From the NCBI RefSeq assembly GCF_029227915.1, contig NC_079888.1, positions 3,671,001 through 3,735,000 on the forward strand: DNA of 64,000 nucleotides, read 5' to 3'. Positions 1 through 12,700 of this stretch are shown here, in pieces; the stretch's first letter is position 1, and the number at the start of each line of letters is the position of its first letter. This DNA comes from Hydractinia symbiolongicarpus. Taxonomy: Eukaryota; Cnidaria; Hydrozoa; Anthoathecata; Hydractiniidae. The position numbers and the translations under genes were made by a program. The notes below the pieces were generated by a model, which saw only the letters and a list, made by a program, of their open reading frames with translations, was not told the origin of the DNA and did no database searches.

Positions 1-877
1 TGGTGACTGTAGCTTCAGAAACTTGAAAGATATAAGATAAATGAAAAATTTCGAAGTTTCTTCTAATGCGTACCAGGGTCAACAAAAAACTTTCTAAAGG
101 GGATAGCATTCGGGGTCTCCCTCTCTGTGAATCACCTTTGACCTGTTGGTTGTTGTATAATACCACATTTTCTCCATTGTCACCAGTGCATTGTCACCAA
201 AATATTAGTATGCCTTTGAAAACTTTAACATTTGGTAAACCAGTGTAGTGGTTACATGCTCCCTCTGACAAAAGCATATGTTCAACAAATTTACATTTTG
301 TATTTACAGTTCTGTGCAAAAAATCATTTTTAAGTTGTTCATTTTCCTTCTGCAATGCTTCGATTTTGCTTTGTGAGTCAAAAAAACTTTCTTCTGTTTG
401 GCTTGACATATCACAACTAACATCTGGCATATCTATCATAAATGACTCTGTCGGAGGTTCATAATCTGACACTGTGTTTCTAAATTTTTTGCGGGGAGAG
501 GGTCTGTTGACAGGAGGTTTCTGTTTACTTCCCTGCTGTTCTACCATGGCTTCAAACAGCATAGGTTTTGCTCCTTTTTTTAATTTCCTTAATGTGCCAC
601 CAGGAGGACGAATTATATCAGATTTCTCAAAATGTTTCCCGCACAAAACAGTATAATTAGTAACTCTAAGGTTGTCTTTTCCATCAACTCTTTTTATACG
701 ATTACACCACACTTTTCTAAGACTGGGATTTTTCGGAAACTGGAAGAAACTCAAAGCACTTTTGATACGTTCACCTTCGAATTCAACTAAACCTCTACTA
801 TCACATCCCCAGGCAGCACACTGCTTTCCAAGACTTGGTTTTTTATGTTTACCTTTTTTCGATACACTGTCCGCCAT
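1..877 (-). pseudogene. THAP-domain / helix-turn-helix transposase-type gene, partial, one in-frame stop
   Basis: Seen: an open frame reads leftward from an ATG at 877 (good context, ATGG) for 227 codons. An N-terminal THAP zinc finger is visible: Cys20 and Cys25 (C-x4-C), the conserved Trp57, Cys79 and His82 in LCGKHF, and an AKPMLFE box corresponding to the AVPTIF element. A Glu/Lys-rich stretch near residues 170-190 looks like a short coiled coil. After the TGA at 194-196 the same frame stays open to base 1 and contains GRPRMLSPLESFLLTLVRI, typical of the helix-turn-helix before a DDE_Tnp_4 nuclease domain; the YTGLPN motif precedes the stop. Known: THAP domains bind DNA and occur in P-element, ISL2EU/Harbinger-like and related transposases. 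Inference: a THAP transposase or a host gene derived from one, running off the window. The stop could be a real lesion or an assembly error. A further in-frame ATG lies 11 codons upstream at 910. Confidence 0.75.
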
Positions 878-1420
878 AGCGATTTTTTTATTTATGAAGA
901 ACTGGAGCAACGGCTGCCTCGTTTCCGTGGGACGGCAATTACGTCATTATGAATTTATAAAAAGGAGTACATCTTTATCATTTGGGTCGTTAACATCCTG
1001 ATCAACTGGATCTATAACAACAATGATGTATAAGAAAACGAAAATACTATTTGTGCAGGGCTTTTGAACGTCATCAGGGAGTTACAGAAACTAGAAAGTT
1101 TTATCGTCGTAAATGCCCTCGGAGAAATAAAACATCTATGGTCTTCCAAAAATAACACCACAATCTATATTAGCGTTCCGGTGGACGTTAGAAAACGTTG
1201 GAGCCAAGCTGGTTGCGAGGGCACTAATGTTTTGACTGATATCCAACACCTATTGACTGTAAAACATTCCTTTGATGTTCGATATTTAGTCGACATTAGG
1301 CAACTTTGATTCCATAAAATGTTCCACGGAAAAGCGAAGTCAAGTATTCTACATTTCATAATAATTTATCTAAAGCGCATCAATAAATGGTGCAAACTTT
1401 TTAAACCAACCTTTTTTTGA

Positions 1421-1693
1421 ACAATTTATTATAAAACAATCCAATATGCGGAATATGTCTTAAATTGTGGAAAACTTTCTCTCTTAGCGTCGTCTATCCC
1501 AATTCACACCACTATCACCACCACCAAGAATAAAGCCAATGGTACAAACCGTTACAATGCAGACATAACTCTTCTTGGGGCTCAGTATTTGCAAGTTAAA
1601 CAAAATGGTATTCTCCCCTTTACAGGGATGATAACAAAGGTAATGGTTTTCGGCTGTACTGAAACAAAACCCTGTGTGAATGTGGAAACATGA
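1421..1693 (+). other. Repeat-unit plus-strand open frame over a possible exon
   Basis: From the TGA at 1418-1420 to the TGA at 1691-1693 the frame is open for 90 codons without an early ATG. A pyrimidine-rich tctctcttag lies at about 1488-1497, and the codons after it read SSIPIHTTITTTKNKANG and then YNADITLLGAQYLQ. In copies 1-7 an aacaaag|gtaatg donor-like site follows about 135 bases later; in copies 8-20 it is gctaatg and so lost. This resembles an internal exon of about 140 bases. No homology is recognised. Confidence 0.25.
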
Positions 1694-2195
1694 GGATTGA
1701 TTAAACTCATGCATGTTTGGGATCTGATGCGGGCCCTTGACTAACAATCCCCTGCCCCCTACAAGACACCAGCTGCATTTATTGACACCATCCGCGGAAA
1801 CCAATAATTTTGTTAAACTTTGAAAACTACAAATCGTATCATTGTTGCCTTTACCTCCTACTGACACAGAGCGCGGGGCTAAGAGACGCAGACTTGGAGC
1901 TCAGCCTTTAGAAAGGTTGTGACAAAGAATAAAAAGCAGCAAATCTGGAAACAGAAAAGCTTTCTAGCCTTAGACATAAAAACTTGAGAAATCGTATCGT
2001 AATGCTAAGGCAGACCACGAAAACGCCTCTTAGAAAGGTAGATTTGAAACCCAGCGATGGCAACCCAGAAAATCAATACATATCATATCAAACTTAAACA
2101 AGTAATTCACCTCACCACCCAGTCAACTTTCATGGTTTGAAATCTGCCATGCTCTATTTTTTGGAAGGAGTTATCAATCGTACCCATCCTAACCA

Positions 2196-2477
2196 ATGAA
2201 GAACAGACGCTCTTCAGTCACAAAAAACAGAAACCCTTCAGGATCTATCGTCTTTCCCAGTGTCAACCAGTCTTTCCTAGCAGACAACAGGATCTCCTCA
2301 CATGGAACGCAAATTGACTTGTTCGACAACTTGGTAAGTTAAAAAAAATTAGAACTAGTGTAAACACGCCAACCTTGATTTTGGCTAAAGCTTAGTAAGA
2401 AAGAGAATATATTTTGGATGTGTAGTAGATTTTGTGTTTTTTTATTTCTTAATATAATTTTTGTTGCTTTGGCACAG
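2196..2477 (+). other. Repeat-unit exon/intron-like segment
   Basis: An ATG at 2196 opens 46 codons (MKNRRSSVTKNRNPSG ... IDLFDNL) that run without a stop into ttg|gtaagt at 2334. A 144-base segment follows, ending in tttttgttgctttggcacag at 2477. Both ends match metazoan consensus splice sites closely. In copies with seven A after cacag (copies 10-20), joining the two sides would add 15 codons before a TAA; with six A the frame stops after five codons. Copies 7, 8 and 9 have lost the donor (gggaag) and copy 20 lacks it by deletion. Inference: remnant of a spliced gene caught in the repeat, or a transcribed non-coding RNA. Confidence 0.3.
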
Positions 2478-5400
2478 CAAAAAACCTTGAATTAGGCAAT
2501 ATCAGGCAAATGCTATTTACATAAGAAACAAAACATCCTTATCAACTGGATCTATACTGACATTAGCCATTTGCAATATTATATTTTATTACCCTATTCA
2601 AAGGTGATTGTGGTATAACAAAGCAGCAAGCTGTAGTGATTTGACTAGTGCAATGACTCTTATTATAAGTGGTAGAGGTTAAAGCCTCCAAAGATCTCTA
2701 TGCAAAGCAAGATATCCTTTCTATAAGGATGGTCTGTACAACCAAGTTAATTGAAAAAGCAACCCTCTGGACAATACTTGTAATAAATCAAAAATTGGGA
2801 AGGTTTCTTAAAAATTGTTTTTCCATTTTTAAAATTTCAAAATCAAATATATATTGAAAACAGCAAATTAACAACCTGTCGTAATTTCCCTGAATTTTTA
2901 AGTAAAACATCGCAAAAAATTTCAGGGGTCAATATCTTTATCATTTGGGTCGTTAACATCCTGATCAACTGGATCTATAACAACAATGATTTATAAGAAA
3001 ACGAAAATACTATTTGTGCAGGGCTTTTGAACGTCATCAGGGAGTTACAGAAACTAGAAAGTTTTATCGTCGTAAATGCCCTCGGAGAAATAAAACATCT
3101 ATAGTCTTCCAAAAATAACACCACAATCTATATTAGCGTTCCGGTGGACGTTAGAAAACGTTGGAGCCAAGCTGGTTGCGAGGGCACTAATGTTTTGACT
3201 GATATCCAACACCTATTGACTGTAAAACATTCCTTTGATGTTCGATATTTAGTCGACATTAGGCAACTTTGGTTCCATAAAATGTTTCACGGAAAAGCGA
3301 AGTCAAGTATTCTACATTTCATAATAATTTATCTAAAGCGCATCAATAAATGTCTACAAATGGTGCAAACTTTTTAAACCAACCTTTTTTTGAACAATTT
3401 ATTATAAAACAATCCAATATGCGGAATATGTCTTAAATTGTGGAAAACTTTCTCTCTTAGCGTCGTCTATCCCAATTCACACCACTATCACCACCACCAA
3501 GAATAAAGCCAATGGTACAAACCGTTACAATGCAGACATAACTCTTCTTGGGGCTCAGTATTTGCAAGTTAAACAAAATGGTATTCTCCCCTTTAAAGGG
3601 ATGATAACAAAGGTAATGGTTTTCGGCTGTACTGAAACAAACACCTGTGTGAATGTGGAAACATGAGGATTGATTAAACTCATGCATGTTTGGGATCTGA
3701 TGCGGGCCCTTGACTAACAATCCCCTGCCCCCTACAAGACACCAGCTGCATTTATTGACACCATCCGCGGAAACCAATAATTTTGTTAAACTTTGAAAAC
3801 TACAAATCGTATCATTGTTGCCTTTACCTCCTACTGACACAGAGCGCGGGGCTAAGAGACGCAGACTTGGAGTTCAGCCTTTAGAAAGGTTGTGACAAAG
3901 AATAAAAAGCAGCAAATCTGGAAACAGAAAAGCTTTCTAGCCTTAGACATAAAAACTTGAGAAATCGTATCGTAATGCTAAGGCAGACCACGAAAACGCC
4001 TCTTAGAAAGGTAGATTTGAAACCCAGCGATGGCAACCCAGAAAATCAATACATATCATATCAAACTTAAACAAGTAATTCACCTCACCACCCAGTCAAC
4101 TTTCATGGTTTGAAATCTGCCATGCTCTATTTTTTGGAAGGAGTTATCAATCGTACCCATCCTAACCAATGAAGAACAGACGCTCTTCAGTCACAAAAAA
4201 CAGAAACCCTTCAGGATCTATCGTCTTTCCCAGTGTCAACCAGTCTTTCCTAGCAGACAACAGGATCTCCTCACATGGAACGCAGATTGACTTGTTTGAT
4301 AACTTGGTAAGTTAAAAAAAATTAGAACTAGTGTAAACACGCCAACCTTGATTTTGGCGAAAGCTTAGTAAGAAAGAGAATATATTTTGGATGTGTAGTA
4401 GATTTTGTGTTTTTTTATTTCTTAATATAATTTTTGTTGCTTTGGCACAGCAAAAAACCTTGAATTAGGCAATATCAGGCAAATGCTATTTACATAAGAA
4501 ACAAAACATCCTTATCAACTGGATCTATACTGACATTAGCCATTTGCAATATTATATTTTATTACCCTATTCAAAGGTGATTGTGGTATAACAAAGCAGC
4601 AAGCTGTAGTGATTTGACTAGTGCAATGACTCTTATTATAAGTGGTAGAGGTTAAAGCCTCCAAAGATCTCTATGCAAAGCAAGATATCCTTTCTATAAG
4701 GATGGTCTGTACAACCAAGTTAATTGAAAAAGCAACCCTCTGGACAATACTTGTAATAAATCAAAAATTGGGAAGGTTTCTTAAAAATTGTTTTTCCATT
4801 TTTAAAATTTCAAAATCAAATATATATTGAAAACAGCAAATTAACAACCTGTCGTAATTTCCCTGAATTTTTAAGTAAAACATCGCAAAAAATTTCAGGG
4901 GTCAATATCTTTATCATTTGGGTCGTTAACATCCTGATCAACTGGATCTATAACAACAATGATTTATAAGAAAACGAAAATACTATTTGTGCAGGGCTTT
5001 TGAACGTCATCAGGGAGTTACAGAAACTAGAAAGTTTTATCGTCGTAAATGCCCTCGGAGAAATAAAACATCTATGGTCTTCCAAAAATAACACCACAAT
5101 CTATATTAGCGTTCCGGTGGACGTTAGAAAACGTTGGAGCCAAGCTGGTTGCGAGGGCACTAATGTTTTGACTGATATCCAACACCTATTGACTGTAAAA
5201 CATTCCTTTGATGTTCGATATTTAGTCGACATTAGGCAACTTTGATTCCATAAAATGTTCCACGGAAAAGCGAAGTCAAGTATTCTACATTTCATAATAA
5301 TTTATCTAAAGCGCATCAATAAATGGTGCAAACTTTTTAAACCAACCTTTTTTTGAACAATTTATTATAAAACAATCCAATATGCGGAATATGTCTTAAA

Positions 5401-8400
5401 TTGTGGAAAACTTTCTCTCTTAGCGTCGTCTATCCCAATTCACACCACTATCACCACCACCAAGAATAAAGCCAATGGTACAAACCGTTACAATGCAGAC
5501 ATAACTCTTCTTGGGGCTCAGTATTTGCAAGTTAAACAAAATGGTATTCTCCCCTTTACAGGGATGATAACAAAGGTAATGGTTTTCGGCTGTACTGAAA
5601 CAAAACCCTGTGTGAATGTGGAAACATGAGGATTGATTAAACTCATGCATGTTTGGGATCTGATGCGGGCCCTTGACTAACAATCCCCTGCCCCCTACAA
5701 GACACCAGCTGCATTTATTGACACCATCCGCGGAAACCAATAATTTTGTTAAACTTTGAAAACTACAAATCGTATCATTGTTGCCTTTACCTCCTACTGA
5801 CACAGAGCGCGGGGCTAAGAGACGCAGACTTGGAGCTCAGCCTTTAGAAAGGTTGTGACAAAGAATAAAAAGCAGCAAATCTGGAAACAGAAAAGCTTTC
5901 TAGCCTTAGACATAAAAACTTGAGAAATCGTATCGTAATGCTAAGGCAGACCACGAAAACGCCTCTTAGAAAGGTAGATTTGAAACCCAGCGATGGCAAC
6001 CCAGAAAATCAATACATATCATATCAAACTTAAACAAGTAATTCACCTCACCACCCAGTCAACTTTCATGGTTTGAAATCTGCCATGCTCTATTTTTTGG
6101 AAGGAGTTATCAATCGTACCCATCCTAACCAATGAAGAACAGACGCTCTTCAGTCACAAAAAACAGAAACCCTTCAGGATCTATCGTCTTTCCCAGTGTC
6201 AACCAGTCTTTCCTAGCAGACAACAGGATCTCCTCACATGGAACGCAGATTGACTTGTTCGATAACTTGGTAAGTTAAAAAAAATTAGAACTAGTGTAAA
6301 CACGCCAACCTTGATTTTGGCTAAAGCTTAGTAAGAAAGAGAATATATTTTGGATGTGTAGTAGATTTTGTGTTTTTTTATTTCTTAATATAATTTTTGT
6401 TGCTTTGGCACAGCAAAAAACCTTGAATTAGGCAATATCAGGCAAATGCTATTTACATAAGAAACAAAACATCCTTATCAACTGGATCTATACTGACATT
6501 AGCCATTTGCAATATTATATTTTATTACCCTATTCAAAGGTGATTGTGGTATAACAAAGCAGCAAGCTGTAGTGATTTGACTAGTGCAATGACTCTTATT
6601 ATAAGTGGTAGAGGTTAAAGCCTCCAAAGATCTCTATGCAAAGCAAGATATCCTTTCTATAAGGATGGTCTGTACAACCAAGTTAATTGAAAAAGCAACC
6701 CTCTGGACAATACTTGTAATAAATCAAAAATTGGGAAGGTTTCTTAAAAATTGTTTTTCCATTTTTAAAATTTCAAAATCAAATATATATTGAAAACAGC
6801 AAATTAACAACCTGTCGTAATTTCCCTGAATTTTTAAGTAAAACATCGCAAAAAATTTCAGGGGTCAATATCTTTATCATTTGGGTCGTTAACATCCTGA
6901 TCAACTGGATCTATAACAACAATGATTTATAAGAAAACGAAAATACTATTTGTGCAGGGCTTTTGAACGTCATCAGGGAGTTACAGAAACTAGAAAGTTT
7001 TATCGTCGTAAATGCCCTCGGAGAAATAAAACATCTATAGTCTTCCAAAAATAACACCACAATCTATATTAGCGTTCCGGTGGACGTTAGAAAACGTTGG
7101 AGCCAAGCTGGTTGCGAGGGCACTAATGTTTTGACTGATATCCAACACCTATTGACTGTAAAACATTCCTTTGATGTTCGATATTTAGTCGACATTAGGC
7201 AACTTTGGTTCCATAAAATGTTTCACGGAAAAGCGAAGTCAAGTATTCTACATTTCATAATAATTTATCTAAAGCGCATCAATAAATGTCTACAAATGGT
7301 GCAAACTTTTTAAACCAACCTTTTTTTGAACAATTTATTATAAAACAATCCAATATGCGGAATATGTCTTAAATTGTGGAAAACTTTCTCTCTTAGCGTC
7401 GTCTATCCCAATTCACACCACTATCACCACCACCAAGAATAAAGCCAATGGTACAAACCGTTACAATGCAGACATAACTCTTCTTGGGGCTCAGTATTTG
7501 CAAGTTAAACAAAATGGTATTCTCCCCTTTAAAGGGATGATAACAAAGGTAATGGTTTTCGGCTGTACTGAAACAAACACCTGTGTGAATGTGGAAACAT
7601 GAGGATTGATTAAACTCATGCATGTTTGGGATCTGATGCGGGCCCTTGACTAACAATCCCCTGCCCCCTACAAGACACCAGCTGCATTTATTGACACCAT
7701 CCGCGGAAACCAATAATTTTGTTAAACTTTGAAAACTACAAATCGTATCATTGTTGCCTTTACCTCCTACTGACACAGAGCGCGGGGCTAAGAGACGCAG
7801 ACTTGGAGTTCAGCCTTTAGAAAGGTTGTGACAAAGAATAAAAAGCAGCAAATCTGGAAACAGAAAAGCTTTCTAGCCTTAGACATAAAAACTTGAGAAA
7901 TCGTATCGTAATGCTAAGGCAGACCACGAAAACGCCTCTTAGAAAGGTAGATTTGAAACCCAGCGATGGCAACCCAGAAAATCAATACATATCATATCAA
8001 ACTTAAACAAGTAATTCACCTCACCACCCAGTCAACTTTCATGGTTTGAAATCTGCCATGCTCTATTTTTTGGAAGGAGTTATCAATCGTACCCATCCTA
8101 ACCAATGAAGAACAGACGCTCTTCAGTCACAAAAAACAGAAACCCTTCAGGATCTATCGTCTTTCCCAGTGTCAACCAGTCTTTCCTAGCAGACAACAGG
8201 ATCTCCTCACATGGAACGCAGATTGACTTGTTTGATAACTTGGTAAGTTAAAAAAAATTAGAACTAGTGTAAACACGCCAACCTTGATTTTGGCAAAAGC
8301 TTAGTAAGAAAGAGAATATATTTTGGATGTGTAGTAGATTTTGTGTTTTTTTATTTCTTAATATAATTTTTGTTGCTTTGGCACAGCAAAAAACCTTGAA

Positions 8401-8935
8401 TTAGGCAATATCAGGCAAATGCTATTTACATAAGAAACAAAACATCCTTATCAACTGGATCTATACTGACATTAGCCATTTGCAATATTATATTTTATTA
8501 CCCTATTCAAAGGTGATTGTGGTATAACAAAGCAGCAAGCTGTAGTGATTTGACTAGTGCAATGACTCTTATTATAAGTGGTAGAGGTTAAAGCCTCCAA
8601 AGATCTCTATGCAAAGCAAGATATCCTTTCTATAAGGATGGTCTGTACAACCAAGTTAATTGAAAAAGCAACCCTCTGGACAATACTTGTAATAAATCAA
8701 AAATTGGGAAGGTTTCTTAAAAATTGTTTTTCCATTTTTAAAATTTCAAAATCAAATATATATTGAAAACAGCAAATTAACAACCTGTCGTAATTTCCCT
8801 GAATTTTTAAGTAAAACATCGCAAAAAATTTCAGGGGTCAATATCTTTATCATTTGGGTCGTTAACATCCTGATCAACTGGATCTATAACAACAATGATT
8901 TATAAGAAAACGAAAATACTATTTGTGCAGGGCTT

Positions 8936-9286
8936 TTGAACGTCATCAGGGAGTTACAGAAACTAGAAAGTTTTATCGTCGTAAATGCCCTCGGAGAAAT
9001 AAAACATCTATGGTCTTCCAAAAATAACACCACAATCTATATTAGCGTTCCGGTGGACGTTAGAAAACGTTGGAGCCAAGCTGGTTGCGAGGGCACTAAT
9101 GTTTTGACTGATATCCAACACCTATTGACTGTAAAACATTCCTTTGATGTTCGAAATTTAGTCGACATTAGGCAACTTTGGTTCCATAAAATGTTTCACG
9201 GAAAAGCGAAGTCAAGTATTCTACATTTCATAATAATTTATCTAAAGCGCATCAATAAATGTCTACAAATGGTGCAAACTTTTTAA
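8936..9286 (+). CDS. Repeat-unit plus-strand frame, 116 codons (representative of 21 copies), unproven
   Basis: Open frame directly after the acceptor-like tatttgtgcag, opening with a TTG-type codon, reading NVIRELQKLESFIVVNALGE at the start and closing with KRINKCLQMVQTF. No ATG starts it, so it would have to be a downstream exon. Equivalent frames occur in every copy, but they are cut to 81 codons in copies 1 and 3, to 77 in copies 2, 4 and 6, and to 72 in copies 10-20 (CGA to TGA). An alternative frame over the same start (AFERHQGVTETRKFYRRK) also looks protein-like. No family is recognised. Because copies are homogenised, repetition of the frame is not evidence of selection. It may be an exon remnant or chance. 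Confidence 0.2.
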   Translation: MNVIRELQKLESFIVVNALGEIKHLWSSKNNTTIYISVPVDVRKRWSQAGCEGTNVLTDIQHLLTVKHSFDVRNLVDIRQLWFHKMFHGKAKSSILHFIIIYLKRINKCLQMVQTF

Positions 9287-9365
9287 ACCAACCTTTTTTT
9301 GAACAATTTATTATAAAACAATCCAATATGCGGAATATGTCTTAAATTGTGGAAAACTTTCTCTC

Positions 9366-9749
9366 TTAGCGTCGTCTATCCCAATTCACACCACTATCAC
9401 CACCACCAAGAATAAAGCCAATGGTACAAACCGTTACAATGCAGACATAACTCTTCTTGGGGCTCAGTATTTGCAAGTTAAACAAAATGGTATTCTCCCC
9501 TTTACAGGGATGATAACAAAGGTAATGGTTTTCGGCTGTACTGAAACAAACACCTGTGTGAATGTGGAAACATGAGGATTGATTAAACTCATGCATGTTT
9601 GGGATCTGATGCGGGCCCTTGACTAACAATCCCCTGCCCCCTACAAGACACCAGCTGCATTTATTGACACCATTCGCGGAAACCAATAATTTTGTTAAAC
9701 TTTGAAAACTACAAATCGTATCATTGTTGCCTTTACCTCCTACTGACAC
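9366..9749 (-). CDS. Repeat-unit minus-strand frame, 127 codons (representative), unproven
   Basis: Begins MSVGGKGNNDTICSFQS and is rich in Cys and His (CSWCLVGGRG, SSCFHIHTG, HYLCYHP), ending GGGDSGVNWDRRR. It has an ATG and is present in copies 1-7 at full length; copies 8-20 stop after 75 codons. A diverged relative of the same DNA at 63170-63470 has length changes that break this frame, which argues against coding. The opposite strand has an equally long open frame (1421-1693 in copy 1). No known domain is recognised; probably a chance frame. Confidence 0.15.
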   Translation of the reverse strand: MSVGGKGNNDTICSFQSLTKLLVSANGVNKCSWCLVGGRGLLVKGPHQIPNMHEFNQSSCFHIHTGVCFSTAENHYLCYHPCKGENTILFNLQILSPKKSYVCIVTVCTIGFILGGGDSGVNWDRRR

Positions 9750-12700
9750 AGAGCGCGGGGCTAAGAGACGCAGACTTGGAGCTCAGCCTTTAGAAAGGTT
9801 GTGACAAAGAATAAAAAGCAGCAAATCTGGAAACAGAAAAGCTTTCTAGCCTTAGACATAAAAACTTGAGAAATCGTATCGTAATGCTAAGGCAGACCAC
9901 GAAAACGCCTCTTAGAAAGGTAGATTTGAAACCCAGCGATGGCAACCCAGAAAATCAATACATATCATATCAAACTTAAACAAGTAATTCACCTCACCAC
10001 CCAGTCAACTTTCATGGTTTGAAATCTGCCATGCTCTATTTTTTGGAAGGAGTTATCAATCGTACCCATCCTAACCAATGAAGAACAGACGCTCTTCAGT
10101 CACAAAAAACAGAAACCCTTCAGGATCTATCGTCTTTCCCAGTGTCAACCAGTCTTTCCTAGCAGACAACAGGATCTCCTCACATGGAACGCAGATTGAC
10201 TTGTTCGATAACTTGGTAAGTTAAAAAAAATTAGAACTAGTGTAAACACGCCAACCTTGATTTTGGCTAAAGCTTAGTAAGAAAGAGAATATATTTTGGA
10301 TGTGTAGTAGATTTTGTGTTTTTTTATTTCTTAATATAATTTTTGTTGCTTTGGCACAGCAAAAAACCTTGAATTAGGCAATATCAGGCAAATGCTATTT
10401 ACATAAGAAACAAAACATCCTTATCAACTGGATCTATACTGACATTAGCCATTTGCAATATTATATTTTATTACCCTATTCAAAGGTGATTGTGGTATAA
10501 CAAAGCAGCAAGCTGTAGTGATTTGACTAGTGCAATGACTCTTATTATAAGTGGTAGAGGTTAAAGCCTCCAAAGATCTCTATGCAAAGCAAGATATCCT
10601 TTCTATAAGGATGGTCTGTACAACCAAGTTAATTGAAAAAGCAACCCTCTGGACAATACTTGTAATAAATCAAAAATTGGGAAGGTTTCTTAAAAATTGT
10701 TTTTCCATTTTTAAAATTTCAAAATCAAATATATATTGAAAACAGCAAATTAACAACCTGTCGTAATTTCCCTGAATTTTTAAGTAAAACATCGCAAAAA
10801 ATTTCAGGGGTCAATATCTTTATCATTTGGGTCGTTAACATCCTGATCAACTGGATCTATAACAACAATGATTTATAAGAAAACGAAAATACTATTTGTG
10901 CAGGGCTTTTGAACGTCATCAGGGAGTTACAGAAACTAGAAAGTTTTATCGTCGTAAATGCCCTCGGAGAAATAAAACATCTATAGTCTTCCAAAAATAA
11001 CACCACAATCTATATTAGCGTTCCGGTGGACGTTAGAAAACGTTGGAGCCAAGCTGGTTGCGAGGGCACTAATGTTTTGACTGATATCCAACACCTATTG
11101 ACTGTAAAACATTCCTTTGATGTTCGATATTTAGTCGACATTAGGCAACTTTGGTTCCATAAAATGTTTCACGGAAAAGCGAAGTCAAGTATTCTACATT
11201 TCATAATAATTTATCTAAAGCGCATCAATAAATGTCTACAAATGGTGCAAACTTTTTAAACCAACCTTTTTTTGAACAATTTATTATAAAACAATCCAAT
11301 ATGCGGAATATGTCTTAAATTGTGGAAAACTTTCTCTCTTAGCGTCGTCTATCCCAATTCACACCACTATCACCACCACCAAGAATAAAGCCAATGGTAC
11401 AAACCGTTACAATGCAGACATAACTCTTCTTGGGGCTCAGTATTTGCAAGTTAAACAAAATGGTATTCTCCCCTTTAAAGGGATGATAACAAAGGTAATG
11501 GTTTTCGGCTGTACTGAAACAAACACCTGTGTGAATGTGGAAACATGAGGATTGATTAAACTCATGCATGTTTGGGATCTGATGCGGGCCCTTGACTAAC
11601 AATCCCCTGCCCCCTACAAGACACCAGCTGCATTTATTGACACCATCCGCGGAAACCAATAATTTTGTTAAACTTTGAAAACTACAAATCGTATCATTGT
11701 TGCCTTTACCTCCTACTGACACAGAGCGCGGGGCTAAGAGACGCAGACTTGGAGTTCAGCCTTTAGAAAGGTTGTGACAAAGAATAAAAAGCAGCAAATC
11801 TGGAAACAGAAAAGCTTTCTAGCCTTAGACATAAAAACTTGAGAAATCGTATCGTAATGCTAAGGCAGACCACGAAAACGCCTCTTAGAAAGGTAGATTT
11901 GAAACCCAGCGATGGCAACCCAGAAAATCAATACATATCATATCAAACTTAAACAAGTAATTCACCTCACCACCCAGTCAACTTTCATGGTTTGAAATCT
12001 GCCATGCTCTATTTTTTGGAAGGAGTTATCAATCGTACCCATCCTAACCAATGAAGAACAGACGCTCTTCAGTCACAAAAAACAGAAACCCTTCAGGATC
12101 TATCGTCTTTCCCAGTGTCAACCAGTCTTTCCTAGCAGACAACAGGATCTCCTCACATGGAACGCAGATTGACTTGTTTGATAACTTGGTAAGTTAAAAA
12201 AAATTAGAACTAGTGTAAACACGCCAACCTTGATTTTGGCGAAAGCTTAGTAAGAAAGAGAATATATTTTGGATGTGTAGTAGATTTTGTGTTTTTTTAT
12301 TTCTTAATATAATTTTTGTTGCTTTGGCACAGCAAAAAACCTTGAATTAGGCAATATCAGGCAAATGCTATTTACATAAGAAACAAAACATCCTTATCAA
12401 CTGGATCTATACTGACATTAGCCATTTGCAATATTATATTTTATTACCCTATTCAAAGGTGATTGTGGTATAACAAAGCAGCAAGCTGTAGTGATTTGAC
12501 TAGTGTAATGACTCTTATTATAAGTGGTAGAGGTTAAAGCCTCCAAAGATCTCTATGCAAAGCAAGATATCCTTTCTATAAGGATGGTCTGTACAACCAA
12601 GTTAATTGAAAAAGCAACCCTCTGGACAATACTTGTAATAAATCAAAAATTGGGAAGGTTTCTTAAAAATTGTTTTTCCATTTTTAAAATTTCAAAATCA

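Larger units (their letters stand above)
971..2933 (+). repeat. Reference repeat unit (copy 1) with internal layout
   Basis: Within one unit, in order: a segment ending in a strong 3' splice-site-like sequence (tatttgtgcag, AG at 1057-1058); a plus frame from 1064; AATAAA at 1382-1387; a second pyrimidine-AG at 1497 (tctctcttag); a plus frame 1421-1693 and the minus frame 1484-1867 over the same bases; protein-like but stop-broken plus frames from about 1880 to 2333; an intron-like segment 2334-2477; and a terminal part 2650-2880 containing a dispersed hairpin-type repeat (agaggtt...). A string of about 22 bases, catcct[t/g]atcaactggatctata, occurs twice per unit, near 2535 and near the start of the next unit. 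Copy 1 lacks 10 bases relative to most copies just after AATAAATG. Confidence 0.9.

Noticed and set aside
1484-1867. 127-codon minus-strand frame, repeated in the array, as a Cys/His-rich secreted protein gene
   Set aside because: Repetition follows from homogenisation, later copies truncate it, the diverged relative at 63170-63470 breaks the frame, and there is no signal peptide or known domain.
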